Source: Allomuricauda ruestringensis DSM 13258
Lineage (GTDB): Bacteria > Bacteroidota > Bacteroidia > Flavobacteriales > Flavobacteriaceae
Length of the DNA stretch: 64,000 bases
Direction: 5' to 3'
NCBI RefSeq assembly: GCF_000224085.1
Contig: NC_015945.1
Span: 310,001 to 374,000 of the forward strand
Below the pieces are notes generated by a model. The model saw nothing but the letters and a program-made list of their open reading frames with translations. It was not told where the DNA came from and searched no databases. This document shows positions 33,393-41,942 of this stretch, piece after piece; the stretch's first letter is position 1; the number at the start of each line of letters is the position of its first letter. Both the position numbers and the translations under genes were made by a program.

Positions 33393-34439
33393 CTACTTGT
33401 TCAACTGTTCCAAAGCATTACCAACGGCCACTTTTAAAAAATGGCCGTTGGTGATTTTTTCTCTTATTGTTTTTACATTGGAAATCATTTTTGAATAGGT
33501 TTCCTCATCGATACTATTAAGTTTTTCGGACAGTTCATCTAAAGATGAAATAGAAAATCCAATTTGTTCTTCTTCAATTAATTTGGCAACCGCTGCCTTA
33601 TCCCAAACAATAACTGGTAATCCTGCCAATAAATACAATGAGGTTTTATGTGGATTGTTGTATTGGATGTATTTGCCAAAGGCTCCATCACATTCTTTAA
33701 TGGCGTTCCCGTTCCACACCAAACCAAAATTTCCTTTCATTTTATCCAAAACCTCATCTGGGGCAAAAACTCCTTGATAATCCAATATGGAACTTGTTCC
33801 TGCTTTTTCCTTTTGATAACCATTTCCGTAAAGTCTCAGTATAAAATCTGTTCCTTCCAACTCATTCGCCTTGTAAAGAAATGCGCTTTTTTCCATACCC
33901 AAGCCTCCAGCAAAAACTACATCCCTTCCAACGCTATCTGACATTTCGGGCAAATTCTGCCCCGTAGCCAATAAATAATCGAACAGATACAACGACACCA
34001 TTTTCCCCTTATACCCGTTTTCTGCAAACCACTTCATCATCACCTCGTTGTGCAACACCAGGACATCGGCTTTATTAAAGCGTTTCATTTCCTTTTTTAC
34101 ATCCTTGTTTTTGCCCATGAGGGTTTTTACATCATGGACAATCAAAATAATTTTACAACCCTTGAGTTTGGCAATCCCGATCTTGTAATTAAAAAACTTG
34201 CTGAGCGGGTACTGCATGCACAGGATGGATGAAAATGGCAATACAATCAATCCTTTGGTAATTCCAAAAAAACTAATAATGGCTCCAAGAGCCGAACTTG
34301 GATGATTGCTTTGCTTAAACCCTATGTTTTTAAATCCTATTTTGGACAAAACGTTTTCGCAATCCATTTTGGGCTTGGATGCGGCATTTTTGGAAAATTT
34401 ATAATTTCTGGAAATATAGAATAGGTTAGTGTTTTGCAT
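33393..34439 (-). CDS. Glycosyltransferase, probable galactofuranosyltransferase
   Basis: About 348 aa, started at ATG 34439 (MQNTNLFYISRNYKFSKNAA) because the longer ORF from 34505 adds an unsupported N-terminus. The GT-B-like core shows GCKIILIVHDVKTL, DVLVLHNEVM, DVVFAGGLGMEKSAFLY, LVWNGNAIKECDGAFGKYIQ and NNPHKTSLYLLAGLPVIVWD. These resemble the beta-1,6-galactofuranosyltransferase family. Divergent next to glf (UDP-Galp mutase), which makes its likely donor, it supports a galactofuranose-containing surface glycan. Donor specificity is inference. Confidence 0.8.
   Translation of the reverse strand: MQNTNLFYISRNYKFSKNAASKPKMDCENVLSKIGFKNIGFKQSNHPSSALGAIISFFGITKGLIVLPFSSILCMQYPLSKFFNYKIGIAKLKGCKIILIVHDVKTLMGKNKDVKKEMKRFNKADVLVLHNEVMMKWFAENGYKGKMVSLYLFDYLLATGQNLPEMSDSVGRDVVFAGGLGMEKSAFLYKANELEGTDFILRLYGNGYQKEKAGTSSILDYQGVFAPDEVLDKMKGNFGLVWNGNAIKECDGAFGKYIQYNNPHKTSLYLLAGLPVIVWDKAAVAKLIEEEQIGFSISSLDELSEKLNSIDEETYSKMISNVKTIREKITNGHFLKVAVGNALEQLNK
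33420..33460 (+). terminator. Terminator of dapD embedded in the convergent coding region
   Basis: An 11-bp perfect stem (ACCAACGGCCA 33420-33430 with TGGCCGTTGGT 33442-33452) has an 11-nt loop and is followed by a T-run at 33455-33460. It lies 28 nt past the dapD stop, inside the last codons of the glycosyltransferase gene on the other strand. Confidence 0.75.
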
Positions 34440-34533
34440 TGTATGGTGTTTATGCTCCAAAAATATTCTTTTTAGGCAGCTAATCCATAAATTGCGACCA
34501 ACCATTTGTTAAAGCTATTAAAACACTGACCTA

Positions 34534-35652
34534 ATGAAAAACAGTCCCAAATATGATTATTTAATTGTTGGCGCAGGACTTTATGGTGCCGTTTTCGCAC
34601 GCGAGGCAACCAAACACGGCAAAAAATGTTTGATAATTGACAAAAGAAACCATCTTGGTGGAAATACCTACTGCGAGGAAATCGAAGGAATCAACGTACA
34701 TAAATACGGTGCACATATTTTCCATACCAACGACAAACCTATTTGGGACTATGTGAACAGTTTTGTCCTATTCAATAGATACACCAACTCCCCGTTGGCA
34801 AACTTTGAAGGAAAGTTATACAATCTACCGTTCAACATGAACACCTTTTACCAACTTTGGGGCACAAAAACCCCTGAGGAAGCAAAGGCAGTTCTTGATA
34901 AACAGACCAATAAATATAACAGCATCAACCCTTCCAATCTTGAAGAACAGGCCCTAAAACTTGTTGGGGATGATATTTATAAAAAACTTATAAAGGGATA
35001 TACCGAAAAGCAATGGGGTAGAAAAGCCAGCGAACTCCCGGCCTTTATCATTAAAAGATTACCCTTAAGGTTTACTTACGACAACAATTATTTTAACGAT
35101 GCTTATCAAGGCATACCCATTGGTGGATACAATAAATTGATACAAGGATTACTGAAGCATGTAGAATGCAGGACAAATGTGGACTTTTTTAAGGAAAAAG
35201 AAAGTTTAACCGAGTTGGCTCAGCAGGTCGTGTTTACAGGGAAAATAGACGAGTATTTTGATTACTGCCATGGTAAACTCGAGTATCGAGGCTTGGATTT
35301 TAAACATGAAGTACTAGATCAATCCAATTACCAAGGGAATGCAGTCGTAAACTATACAGAAGCAAAAATTCCGTTTACAAGAATCATAGAGCACAAACAT
35401 TTTGAATTTGGCAACCAAAAGGCTACAGTGATCACAAAAGAATACCCTCTGGAAGCCTCATCGGATAAAGAACCGTACTATCCCATTAACGACACCAAGA
35501 ATACCAAAATTTTTAAAGCATATCAAGAAATGGCAAAGAAAGAGACCACTATTTTTGGAGGACGACTGGCCGAATACAAATATTACGATATGCATCAGGT
35601 AATAGGTGCGGCCCTTAGCAAAACAAGAAAACTATTTATAGAAAAATCTTAA
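34534..35652 (+). CDS. glf: UDP-galactopyranose mutase
   Basis: An FAD-dependent enzyme converting UDP-galactopyranose to UDP-galactofuranose. The 372-aa protein shows the dinucleotide-binding start YLIVGAGLYGAVFAREATKH, KKCLIIDKRNHLGGNTYCEE, the active-site GAHIFHTNDKPIWDYVN and YTEKQWGRKASELP, and the terminal GRLAEYKYYDMHQVIGAAL. Its neighbours are a galactofuranosyltransferase-like gene (divergent) and further GT genes downstream. It establishes that this strain makes a Galf-containing polymer, location unknown. Confidence 0.96.
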   Translation: MKNSPKYDYLIVGAGLYGAVFAREATKHGKKCLIIDKRNHLGGNTYCEEIEGINVHKYGAHIFHTNDKPIWDYVNSFVLFNRYTNSPLANFEGKLYNLPFNMNTFYQLWGTKTPEEAKAVLDKQTNKYNSINPSNLEEQALKLVGDDIYKKLIKGYTEKQWGRKASELPAFIIKRLPLRFTYDNNYFNDAYQGIPIGGYNKLIQGLLKHVECRTNVDFFKEKESLTELAQQVVFTGKIDEYFDYCHGKLEYRGLDFKHEVLDQSNYQGNAVVNYTEAKIPFTRIIEHKHFEFGNQKATVITKEYPLEASSDKEPYYPINDTKNTKIFKAYQEMAKKETTIFGGRLAEYKYYDMHQVIGAALSKTRKLFIEKS

Positions 35653-35806
35653 TTAAATACGCAACTCTTGGCCCTGAATCCCGTCTAAACAATAAATGAA
35701 AATGCCCCAATTAAAGTTTTAACAAAAAGTAAGTAGGGAAATTGAAGAGTTGATTGTTTGTAAGAAAAAGAAGCGTTCAAACAATTTTTACGCTACTTTT
35801 TTGTTA

Positions 35807-35814
35807 TAGCTTTG
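35807..35814 (+). promoter_or_regulatory. -7 box upstream of the GT2 gene at 35843
   Basis: TAGCTTTG, a perfect TAnnTTTG, sits 28 nt before the ATG. The 190-nt gap after glf and this box suggest that the GT2 gene has its own promoter. No strong -33 element is seen. Confidence 0.5.
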
Positions 35815-35842
35815 TAAAAATTAAACACTACACCAATAAATT

Positions 35843-36646
35843 ATGGCTGAATTACGCGCCCCAAAGCAAAAAATATCAGCACTTGTGATTACCTACAATG
35901 AAATGGGATACATTGAAAAATGTATCGATTCCGTTTCCTTTGCCGACGAAATTTTAGTGGTTGATTCTTACAGTACCGATGGAACCTATGAATATCTTTT
36001 GAACCATCCAAAAGTCAGGGTAATCCAAAATCCTTTTGAAAATTTTACGGCTCAAAAATCGTTCACACTTAAACAGGCAATAAATGATTGGGTCTTGTTT
36101 TTGGATGCAGACGAGGTGGTTACCGAAAGCCTTCAGGAAGAAATTATCGATACTATAAACGACCCTAATGCCCATGAGGCCTATTGGTTTTACAGAAAAT
36201 TTATGTTCCAAAGCGAGCCTCTAAATTTTAGCGGATGGCAGACCGACAAAAATTATAGACTGTTCCGGAAGAGCAAAGCTCATTTCACCGATAGAAAAAT
36301 TGTACACGAAACTTTGGTTGTCGATGGCAAGTCTGGCATTCTAAAAGAAAAATTGATTCACTTCTGCTACAAAGATTATGAAGACTACAAAGGTAAAATG
36401 CTCAAATACGGCAGATTAAAGGCCAAAGAAGACTTTTACAAGGAAAAGCATTTCAATTACCTTTTGATGACAGTAAAACCTATCTGGAAATTCTTCAACC
36501 ATTACATTTTACGTCTCGGATTTTTGGATGGTAAAAAAGGGTGGACCATTTGCTACTTGAACGCACTTGGTGTTTTTGAAAGGTTCAAAGAGTTAAAACG
36601 ATTGGAAAAAAAGAACGAGCTTGCCTATTATTTGGTAATGCCGTAG
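35843..36646 (+). CDS. GT2 family glycosyltransferase (WaaE/KdtX-like)
   Basis: A 267-aa single-domain GT-A enzyme: ISALVITYNEMGYIEKCIDS, LVVDSYSTDGT, NPFENFTAQKSFTL, WVLFLDADEVV (the DxD-like motif) and the C-terminal FLDGKKGWTICYLNAL typical of the WaaE/LgtF beta-1,4-glucosyltransferase subgroup that decorates the LPS core. It is soluble or peripheral, with no membrane helices. The 3' end overlaps the convergent GT2 gene by 19 nt. Acceptor and sugar are uncertain; LPS core modification is the best guess. Confidence 0.85.
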   Translation: MAELRAPKQKISALVITYNEMGYIEKCIDSVSFADEILVVDSYSTDGTYEYLLNHPKVRVIQNPFENFTAQKSFTLKQAINDWVLFLDADEVVTESLQEEIIDTINDPNAHEAYWFYRKFMFQSEPLNFSGWQTDKNYRLFRKSKAHFTDRKIVHETLVVDGKSGILKEKLIHFCYKDYEDYKGKMLKYGRLKAKEDFYKEKHFNYLLMTVKPIWKFFNHYILRLGFLDGKKGWTICYLNALGVFERFKELKRLEKKNELAYYLVMP

Positions 36647-37461
36647 TGCGTCCAAACCATTTTATTGGATTTGGTTTCCTTTCTAATAGCTTGGTTCTTG
36701 GCAATGGATTCAGGTGTTTTATATCCCCTTTTATGGTCTAAGTGCACACAAACCGCACTATATCGCAACTGTTTCGATTTTATCCCAAAATTGAACAACC
36801 GCTCCCCCAATTCTCGGTCCTGTCCGCCATACTGCATACGCTCGTCAAAACCGTTTACGTTTAAAATATCCTTTTTCCAACCCGAGGAATTATGACCGTT
36901 CCAGCTCGCATTGGTCGGAGTAAAAGTGTTTAGCAATTTGGATATAACTCCATTCGCAGTAAGCTTGTTGTTCTTAAAAGTTTTGGGAATACCTTTTTTC
37001 TTGAGCCAATGAATATTAAAGCAATTCTGTTTTTCAATATCTTCAAGGGTAATCATTTTGGAAATGTTCATGGGCAGCATGTAATACCCCCCCGATATAA
37101 AATAACCAGGCTCTTTGTTAATGTAGTGCACCTCAACAAAATCTTCTCGTGGAATGCAGTCACCATCCGTCATAATAATATAATCGGCATTGCTGGCCTC
37201 CACAGCTTTATTAAGAATTCTTGACTTCTGGAACCCATCGTCCTCTTGCCATACATGGACAATATTGTAAAAGACCTTTTTAGACATCTCTTCCAATAAC
37301 TCCTTGGTTTTAGGGCCGGAACCATCATCGGCAATAACCACCTCAAAATCCTTGAAAATTTGGCAGTTGAATCCCCACAGCACTTTTTTCAGCCACTCTT
37401 CGGCATTATAAGTGCTTACAATTACTGATATTTTGGGTGTTTCCGTTTCCTTTTGGTTCAT
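36628..37461 (-). CDS. GT2 family glycosyltransferase with galactosyltransferase-like C-terminus
   Basis: 277 aa. The GT-A core reads ISVIVSTYNAEEWLKKVLWG, VVIADDGSGPKTKELL, DYIIMTDGDCIPREDFV (the DGD metal site), followed by a galactosyltransferase-C-like region (GWKKDILNVNGFDERMQYGG, QDRELGERLFNFGIKSKQL). Family members of this type add a hexose to chains of surface polysaccharides. It is on the opposite strand to its neighbours and overlaps the upstream GT2 by 19 nt tail-to-tail. It belongs to the glf-centred glycan cluster. Confidence 0.85.
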   Translation of the reverse strand: MNQKETETPKISVIVSTYNAEEWLKKVLWGFNCQIFKDFEVVIADDGSGPKTKELLEEMSKKVFYNIVHVWQEDDGFQKSRILNKAVEASNADYIIMTDGDCIPREDFVEVHYINKEPGYFISGGYYMLPMNISKMITLEDIEKQNCFNIHWLKKKGIPKTFKNNKLTANGVISKLLNTFTPTNASWNGHNSSGWKKDILNVNGFDERMQYGGQDRELGERLFNFGIKSKQLRYSAVCVHLDHKRGYKTPESIAKNQAIRKETKSNKMVWTHYGITK

Positions 37462-37527
37462 CTGAGCAAAAATAGAAATATTAAATGTTATCTCATATCC
37501 TTAATTTTGTGATTCTAAACTTCCAGA

Positions 37528-38376
37528 ATGAAGGTCAAAGAAATTCCTGTTTCACTTTTTCATCAAGCTAATTTGACTTGGCAATCTAAGGAGAAGCTTC
37601 TATCCAATAAGAAACAGATTCCAGTAATAGTTTCGTTGGCTTCAATCCCATCAAGGTTAAACATTGTACACCTTACCATTCGGAGCTTGCTGAATCAAGA
37701 TGTGTTACCAGATAAAATTGTGCTTTGGCTCCATAAAGATTTAATGCACAAAATCCCTAAAAAACTGAACGCCTTGATTGGGGACTTGTTCACTATTGAA
37801 TTTACGGACTATTACAGTTCACATAGAAAACTTGTAGAACCTCTTAAGCGTTTTCCAAAAAAAGCTATCATCACATGTGATGATGATATGATGTACCGGA
37901 AAAACTGGCTGTCAAAATTGTATGAAGCGCATCAAAAGAATCCAGATAAAATTATAGCCAATCAAACCCGATGCATTACTTATGATGAATCAGGGGAACT
38001 GCTGCCGTACAAGCAATGGAAACCAAATGAATCAGGCTGTGAAAACCCTAAATTAACATTGCCCATTGGTGCTGGCGGTACTTTTTATCCACCCAACACC
38101 ATGGATGAACAGGTTTTCGACAAAGACCTATTTTTAAAACTTGCATCAAATGCAGACGATCTTTGGTTTAAGGTCATGGGACTTTTAAAAAATACCGTTT
38201 CAATACAAGCCGCCAATACCGGAAAGGACCCCATCCCTATTTGGGGTTCACAAAAGGTTTCCTTGAAAAAAGGGAATATTGGGATGGACAAAAACAGGAC
38301 GCAATGGATGGCCTTGACCAACCATTTTAATCTAAAATTCGAGAACATTGATCGAAGAAATCAACAACTGCAATAA
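37528..38376 (+). CDS. Glycosyltransferase-like protein (GT-A fold, uncharacterised)
   Basis: 282 aa. It opens with a GT-A-like beta strand and loop (IPVIVSLASIPSRLNIVHLT), then SLLNQDVLPDKIVLWL and a DDD motif (KKAIITCDDDMMYRKNWLSK), followed by TLPIGAGGTFYPP and DDLWFKVMG. This resembles glycosyltransferases of capsule or surface polysaccharide loci; the specific sugar is unknown. No membrane segment is seen. It overlaps the following tsaC start by 29 nt, the last gene of the glycan stretch before a housekeeping operon. Confidence 0.7.
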   Translation: MKVKEIPVSLFHQANLTWQSKEKLLSNKKQIPVIVSLASIPSRLNIVHLTIRSLLNQDVLPDKIVLWLHKDLMHKIPKKLNALIGDLFTIEFTDYYSSHRKLVEPLKRFPKKAIITCDDDMMYRKNWLSKLYEAHQKNPDKIIANQTRCITYDESGELLPYKQWKPNESGCENPKLTLPIGAGGTFYPPNTMDEQVFDKDLFLKLASNADDLWFKVMGLLKNTVSIQAANTGKDPIPIWGSQKVSLKKGNIGMDKNRTQWMALTNHFNLKFENIDRRNQQLQ

Positions 38377-38908
38377 AATACTCCAAGAAGGTGGACTCAT
38401 CCTCTACCCTACCGATACGGTCTGGGGCATAGGCTGCGATGCCACCAACCCCGAAGCCGTTAAAAAAGTATACGCCCTCAAAAAAAGAGAAGACACCAAA
38501 GCCCTTATCTGTTTGGTGGCCAACCAAGCCATGTTGGAACGCCATGTAAAAGAAGTGCCCGATGTGGCCTACGATATTATGGATCTGGCCACAAAACCTA
38601 CCACCATTGTGTTTGATAATCCCATCGGCATCGCCAGCAATCTAGTGGCTGAAGATAATACATTAGCTATTCGGGTGGCTTCCGATAAATTCTGCCAATA
38701 CCTCATCAATAAATTCAGAAAACCAATAGTTTCCACATCCGCCAATATTTCGGGTAATCCCGCCCCAAAACAATTCAAGGATATTGATGAAGAAATTTTA
38801 AAAGGAGTGGACTATGTGGTAAATTTGCCCGATGAAAATATAAACCCTTCCCCATCCTCTATTATTAAATTGAGCAATGACGGACAGGTGAAGATTATTC
38901 GGGAATAA
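38348..38908 (+). CDS. tsaC: L-threonylcarbamoyladenylate synthase (YrdC/Sua5 family)
   Basis: First step of t6A37 tRNA modification: it makes threonylcarbamoyl-AMP from Thr, CO2 and ATP. The 186-aa YrdC-only protein reads LILYPTDTVWGIGCDATNPE, VKKVYALKKREDTKALICL and IVSTSANISGNPAP, all family hallmarks. The start is TTG at 38348, 29 nt inside the upstream glycosyltransferase gene; no ATG occurs near the conserved N-terminus (MIEEINNCNKILQEGG). It is followed 2 nt later by cca, so both tRNA-processing genes sit together. Confidence 0.93.
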   Translation: MIEEINNCNKILQEGGLILYPTDTVWGIGCDATNPEAVKKVYALKKREDTKALICLVANQAMLERHVKEVPDVAYDIMDLATKPTTIVFDNPIGIASNLVAEDNTLAIRVASDKFCQYLINKFRKPIVSTSANISGNPAPKQFKDIDEEILKGVDYVVNLPDENINPSPSSIIKLSNDGQVKIIRE

Positions 38909-38910
38909 TA

Positions 38911-40341
38911 ATGGCGAAGGAATTCCATACAGAGGCAATACAGCATCCTATTTTTAAACTTATTGGAGAAGCTTCGGATGAGTTGGGAGTGGATTCTTAT
39001 GTAATCGGCGGTTTTGTGCGTGATTACTTTTTAAAACGAAACACTCCAAAGGACATAGATATTGTCGCCATTGGCAGTGGAATCGAATTGGCCAAAAAAG
39101 TGGCATCCAAGTTAAAAGGAAAACCAGAGATTTCCGTTTTCAAAAACTTTGGCACCGCCATGATCAAACACAAAGATCTGGAATTGGAATTTGTGGGCGC
39201 CCGAAAAGAAAGCTACAATCGCGATAGCCGAAAACCCATTGTGGAAGACGGCACCTTGGAAGATGACCAGAACCGTCGCGATTTTACCATAAATGCCATG
39301 GCCTTGACGCTGAACCAAGAAAACTTCGGGAAGTTGCTAGATCCTTTTGGAGGATTGGCAGATTTGGACAAAGAAATTATACGCACCCCTTTAGAGCCGG
39401 GCATTACTTATTCTGATGACCCATTACGGATGATGCGCGCCATTCGTTTTGCCACACAATTACACTTTACGATTGAACTACAATCACTCCAGGCCATTAC
39501 CGAGAACAAGGACCGCATTAAAATAGTGTCCAAAGAACGTATCGTGGACGAGCTACACAAAATTTTGATGAGTTCCAAACCATCTGTTGGTTTTAAATTG
39601 ATGCACCAAACAGAACTTCTTCCATTGATTCTACCTGAACTAACGGCACTACAAGGAATAGAGGAAAAGGAAGGACAACGCCACAAGGACAACTTTTGGC
39701 ATACCTTGGAGGTGGTTGATAATATTGCAAAAACCACCGACAACCTTTGGTTGCGCTGGGCCGCATTGTTGCACGACATCGGGAAGGCACCCACCAAAAA
39801 ATTCCATAAAAAAATTGGTTGGACCTTCCACGCGCACGAATTTGTGGGCTCAAAAATGGTCTACAAACTCTTCAAAAGGTTGCGAATGCCTTTGAACGAG
39901 AAAATGAAGTTCGTTCAAAAAATGGTGTTGATGAGCTCAAGGCCCATCATACTATCCGAAGACCATGTAACCGATTCCGCGGTAAGGCGATTGGTTTTTG
40001 ATGCGGGCGATGCTGTGGAAGACCTGATGACTTTGTGCGAGGCCGACATTACGACCAAGAACCCGCGCAAACAGAAAAAGTACAAGAATAATTTTAAGAT
40101 AGTCCGCCAAAAAATAGTCGAGGTAGAAGAACGGGACCACATCCGAAACTTTCAGCCTCCTGTTTCCGGTGAAGAAATAATGAAAACCTTCAACCTAAAG
40201 CCCTCCAAAGAGATAGGAGTCATAAAAGATGCGATTAAAGAAGCCATTCTAGAGGGAGAAATTCCCAATGAGTATGAAGCCGCCTACAATTTTATGTTGG
40301 AAAAAGGCAAAAAAATGAATCTAAAAGTCCACTCCGAATGA
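38911..40341 (+). CDS. CCA tRNA nucleotidyltransferase / polynucleotide adenylyltransferase with HD domain
   Basis: It adds or repairs the 3' CCA of tRNAs. In 476 aa there is a class II nucleotidyltransferase head (YVIGGFVRDYFLKRNTPKDI, DIVAIGSG with the metal-binding DxD), then RRDFTINAMAL, the tRNA-binding DDPLRMMRAIRFATQL and an HD hydrolase domain (AALLHDIGKAPTKKF with FHAHEFVGSKMV). Together with tsaC upstream and ctaA downstream (ATGA overlap) it is part of a compact operon. It could be an A-adding-only variant, so no gene symbol is given. Confidence 0.92.
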   Translation: MAKEFHTEAIQHPIFKLIGEASDELGVDSYVIGGFVRDYFLKRNTPKDIDIVAIGSGIELAKKVASKLKGKPEISVFKNFGTAMIKHKDLELEFVGARKESYNRDSRKPIVEDGTLEDDQNRRDFTINAMALTLNQENFGKLLDPFGGLADLDKEIIRTPLEPGITYSDDPLRMMRAIRFATQLHFTIELQSLQAITENKDRIKIVSKERIVDELHKILMSSKPSVGFKLMHQTELLPLILPELTALQGIEEKEGQRHKDNFWHTLEVVDNIAKTTDNLWLRWAALLHDIGKAPTKKFHKKIGWTFHAHEFVGSKMVYKLFKRLRMPLNEKMKFVQKMVLMSSRPIILSEDHVTDSAVRRLVFDAGDAVEDLMTLCEADITTKNPRKQKKYKNNFKIVRQKIVEVEERDHIRNFQPPVSGEEIMKTFNLKPSKEIGVIKDAIKEAILEGEIPNEYEAAYNFMLEKGKKMNLKVHSE

Positions 40342-41351
40342 AGAAGAACAAATATGTAGTGTATTGGTTGTTAACAGGATGCTTTCTGATTTTTGTGATG
40401 GTTTTGGTGGGAGGCATTACGCGCCTAACCCACTCCGGACTTTCCATTTCGGATTATAAATTGATACAGGGCACCATACCGCCAATGAACGAGCAGGAAT
40501 GGCAAGAAGCCTTTGAATTGTACCAGCAATATCCAGAATACCAAAAGCTCAATAATCATTTCGGAATCGAGGAGTTCAAGGATATCTATTTTTGGGAATG
40601 GTTGCACAGGGTTATTGGTAGATTTATAGGCGTGGTATTCATTTTGCCGTTCCTGTACTTTTTGTTCACTAAAAAACTGGACAGACCCACGATAAAAAAA
40701 TGTTTGATTCTGCTCTTTATGGGTGGATTCCAAGGTTTTTTGGGCTGGTATATGGTCAAAAGTGGCCTTGTGGACCGTCCCGATGTGTCTCACTATAGGT
40801 TGGCAGCGCACTTGACCACGGCATTCCTCACCTTTGCCTATAGTTTGTGGGTGGCACTGGACCTTATTTATCCAGAACGAAAAGAAATCAATATAAAAAC
40901 CAGGAACCTGATTCGAGTTGGACTAGTTCTGCTTTTGATACAGATTATCTGGGGTGCCTTTGTGGCAGGTTTGGACGCAGGTTTTATACACAATCATTGG
41001 CCCTTGATGAACGAAGGCAAACTGATGCACGAAACCGTGTACATTGAACAACAACCCGTCATCAAAAACTTTTATGAGGGGAAAAGCGGGGTTCAGTTTG
41101 TACACCGATACCTAGCTTATGTTGTTGTTGGTTTTATTACATTGATTTGGTACAGAACTCGAAAAATACAAACGACCCCACTTCAAGAAAAAGGATTAAA
41201 AACCCTTTTGGCCTTGGTTTTTGTTCAATTTTTATTGGGTGTGCTCACGCTTATTTACGCTGTGCCCCTTTGGTTGGGAATTGCGCATCAAATTGGGGCA
41301 TTTTTCCTTTTGGCAGCAATGACTTTTACCTTGCACAGGTTCGCCAAATAA
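40338..41351 (+). CDS. ctaA: Heme A synthase (COX15/CtaA family)
   Basis: It oxidises heme O to heme A for cytochrome aa3-type oxidase. A 337-aa membrane protein with about eight helices. The family signature VLVGGITRLTHSGLSISDYK is at the N-terminus, with paired heme-ligand histidines in FWEWLHRVIGRFIGV, AAHLTTAFLTF, FVHRYLAYVVVGF and GIAHQIGAFFLL. ATG overlaps the cca stop (ATGA). Its partner cytochrome oxidase genes are not in the window. Confidence 0.93.
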   Translation: MKKNKYVVYWLLTGCFLIFVMVLVGGITRLTHSGLSISDYKLIQGTIPPMNEQEWQEAFELYQQYPEYQKLNNHFGIEEFKDIYFWEWLHRVIGRFIGVVFILPFLYFLFTKKLDRPTIKKCLILLFMGGFQGFLGWYMVKSGLVDRPDVSHYRLAAHLTTAFLTFAYSLWVALDLIYPERKEINIKTRNLIRVGLVLLLIQIIWGAFVAGLDAGFIHNHWPLMNEGKLMHETVYIEQQPVIKNFYEGKSGVQFVHRYLAYVVVGFITLIWYRTRKIQTTPLQEKGLKTLLALVFVQFLLGVLTLIYAVPLWLGIAHQIGAFFLLAAMTFTLHRFAK

Positions 41352-41363
41352 GGTCTATTATTG

Positions 41364-41371
41364 TACCTTTG
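41364..41371 (+). promoter_or_regulatory. -7 box of the pRiA4b-like gene
   Basis: TACCTTTG, a perfect TAnnTTTG, with a possible -33 TTCG 20 nt upstream at 41340-41343. It lies 22 nt before ATG 41394, which argues against the longer TTG start at 41361. Confidence 0.55.
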
Positions 41372-41393
41372 TGCCCACTCTAAAATTTTATGG

Positions 41394-41897
41394 ATGATTT
41401 ATAAAATCAGGATAATACTTGATGCTGAGGAAGATATCTTTCGCGATATCGAAATTGAAGACCAAAGTAATTTGGAAGATTTCCACAATGCCATAACCCA
41501 AGCTTTTGGTTTTGAAGGGAGTGAAATGGCTTCTTTTTACACTTGTGATGAAGAATGGAACCAAGATGAGGAAATTGCCCTTTTTGATATGAGCGAGAGC
41601 GGTTCCGATATCCGATTGATGAACGAAACCGCTTTGGATGATGTTTTGACGGAGAATAGCCCGAAAATGATCTATGTGTACGACTTTTTTAGCATGTGGA
41701 CCTTTTTTGTGGAACTTGCCGATATTGTTGACAAGGAAGATGGCAAGGTATACCCGAACCTACTCTTCACTTTTGGGGAGCTCCCCGATGCCCCGCCAGA
41801 AAAAAAATTTGAAGCAAAGCCCAGTGATGATGAGGGGAATTTTGACGACCTCTTAGATCGGTACGATGATATGGACTTTGATGAAAATTGGAATTAA
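41394..41897 (+). CDS. pRiA4b ORF-3-like (TnpR-annotated) acidic protein
   Basis: 167 aa from ATG 41394 (an earlier in-frame TTG at 41361 is upstream of the -7 box). The N-terminal domain (MIYKIRIILDAEEDIFRDIE, NLEDFHNAITQAFGFEGSEM, then ASFYTCDEEW) is the pRiA4b ORF-3-like fold. That family was named from plasmid and IS1096 passenger proteins, but chromosomal copies are common in Bacteroidota. The tail is acidic and disordered (DDEGNFDDLLDRYDDMDFDE). Function is unknown. Its own promoter separates it from ctaA. Confidence 0.78.
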   Translation: MIYKIRIILDAEEDIFRDIEIEDQSNLEDFHNAITQAFGFEGSEMASFYTCDEEWNQDEEIALFDMSESGSDIRLMNETALDDVLTENSPKMIYVYDFFSMWTFFVELADIVDKEDGKVYPNLLFTFGELPDAPPEKKFEAKPSDDEGNFDDLLDRYDDMDFDENWN

Positions 41898-41942
41898 ACC
41901 TACGCTTGACCTAAGTTTTAACCATTAACACTTTACCTAAAA

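Noticed and set aside
35653..35806. Possible small RNA or tRNA between glf and the next GT2 gene
   Set aside because: No cloverleaf or strong hairpin found; only a -7 box is supportable.
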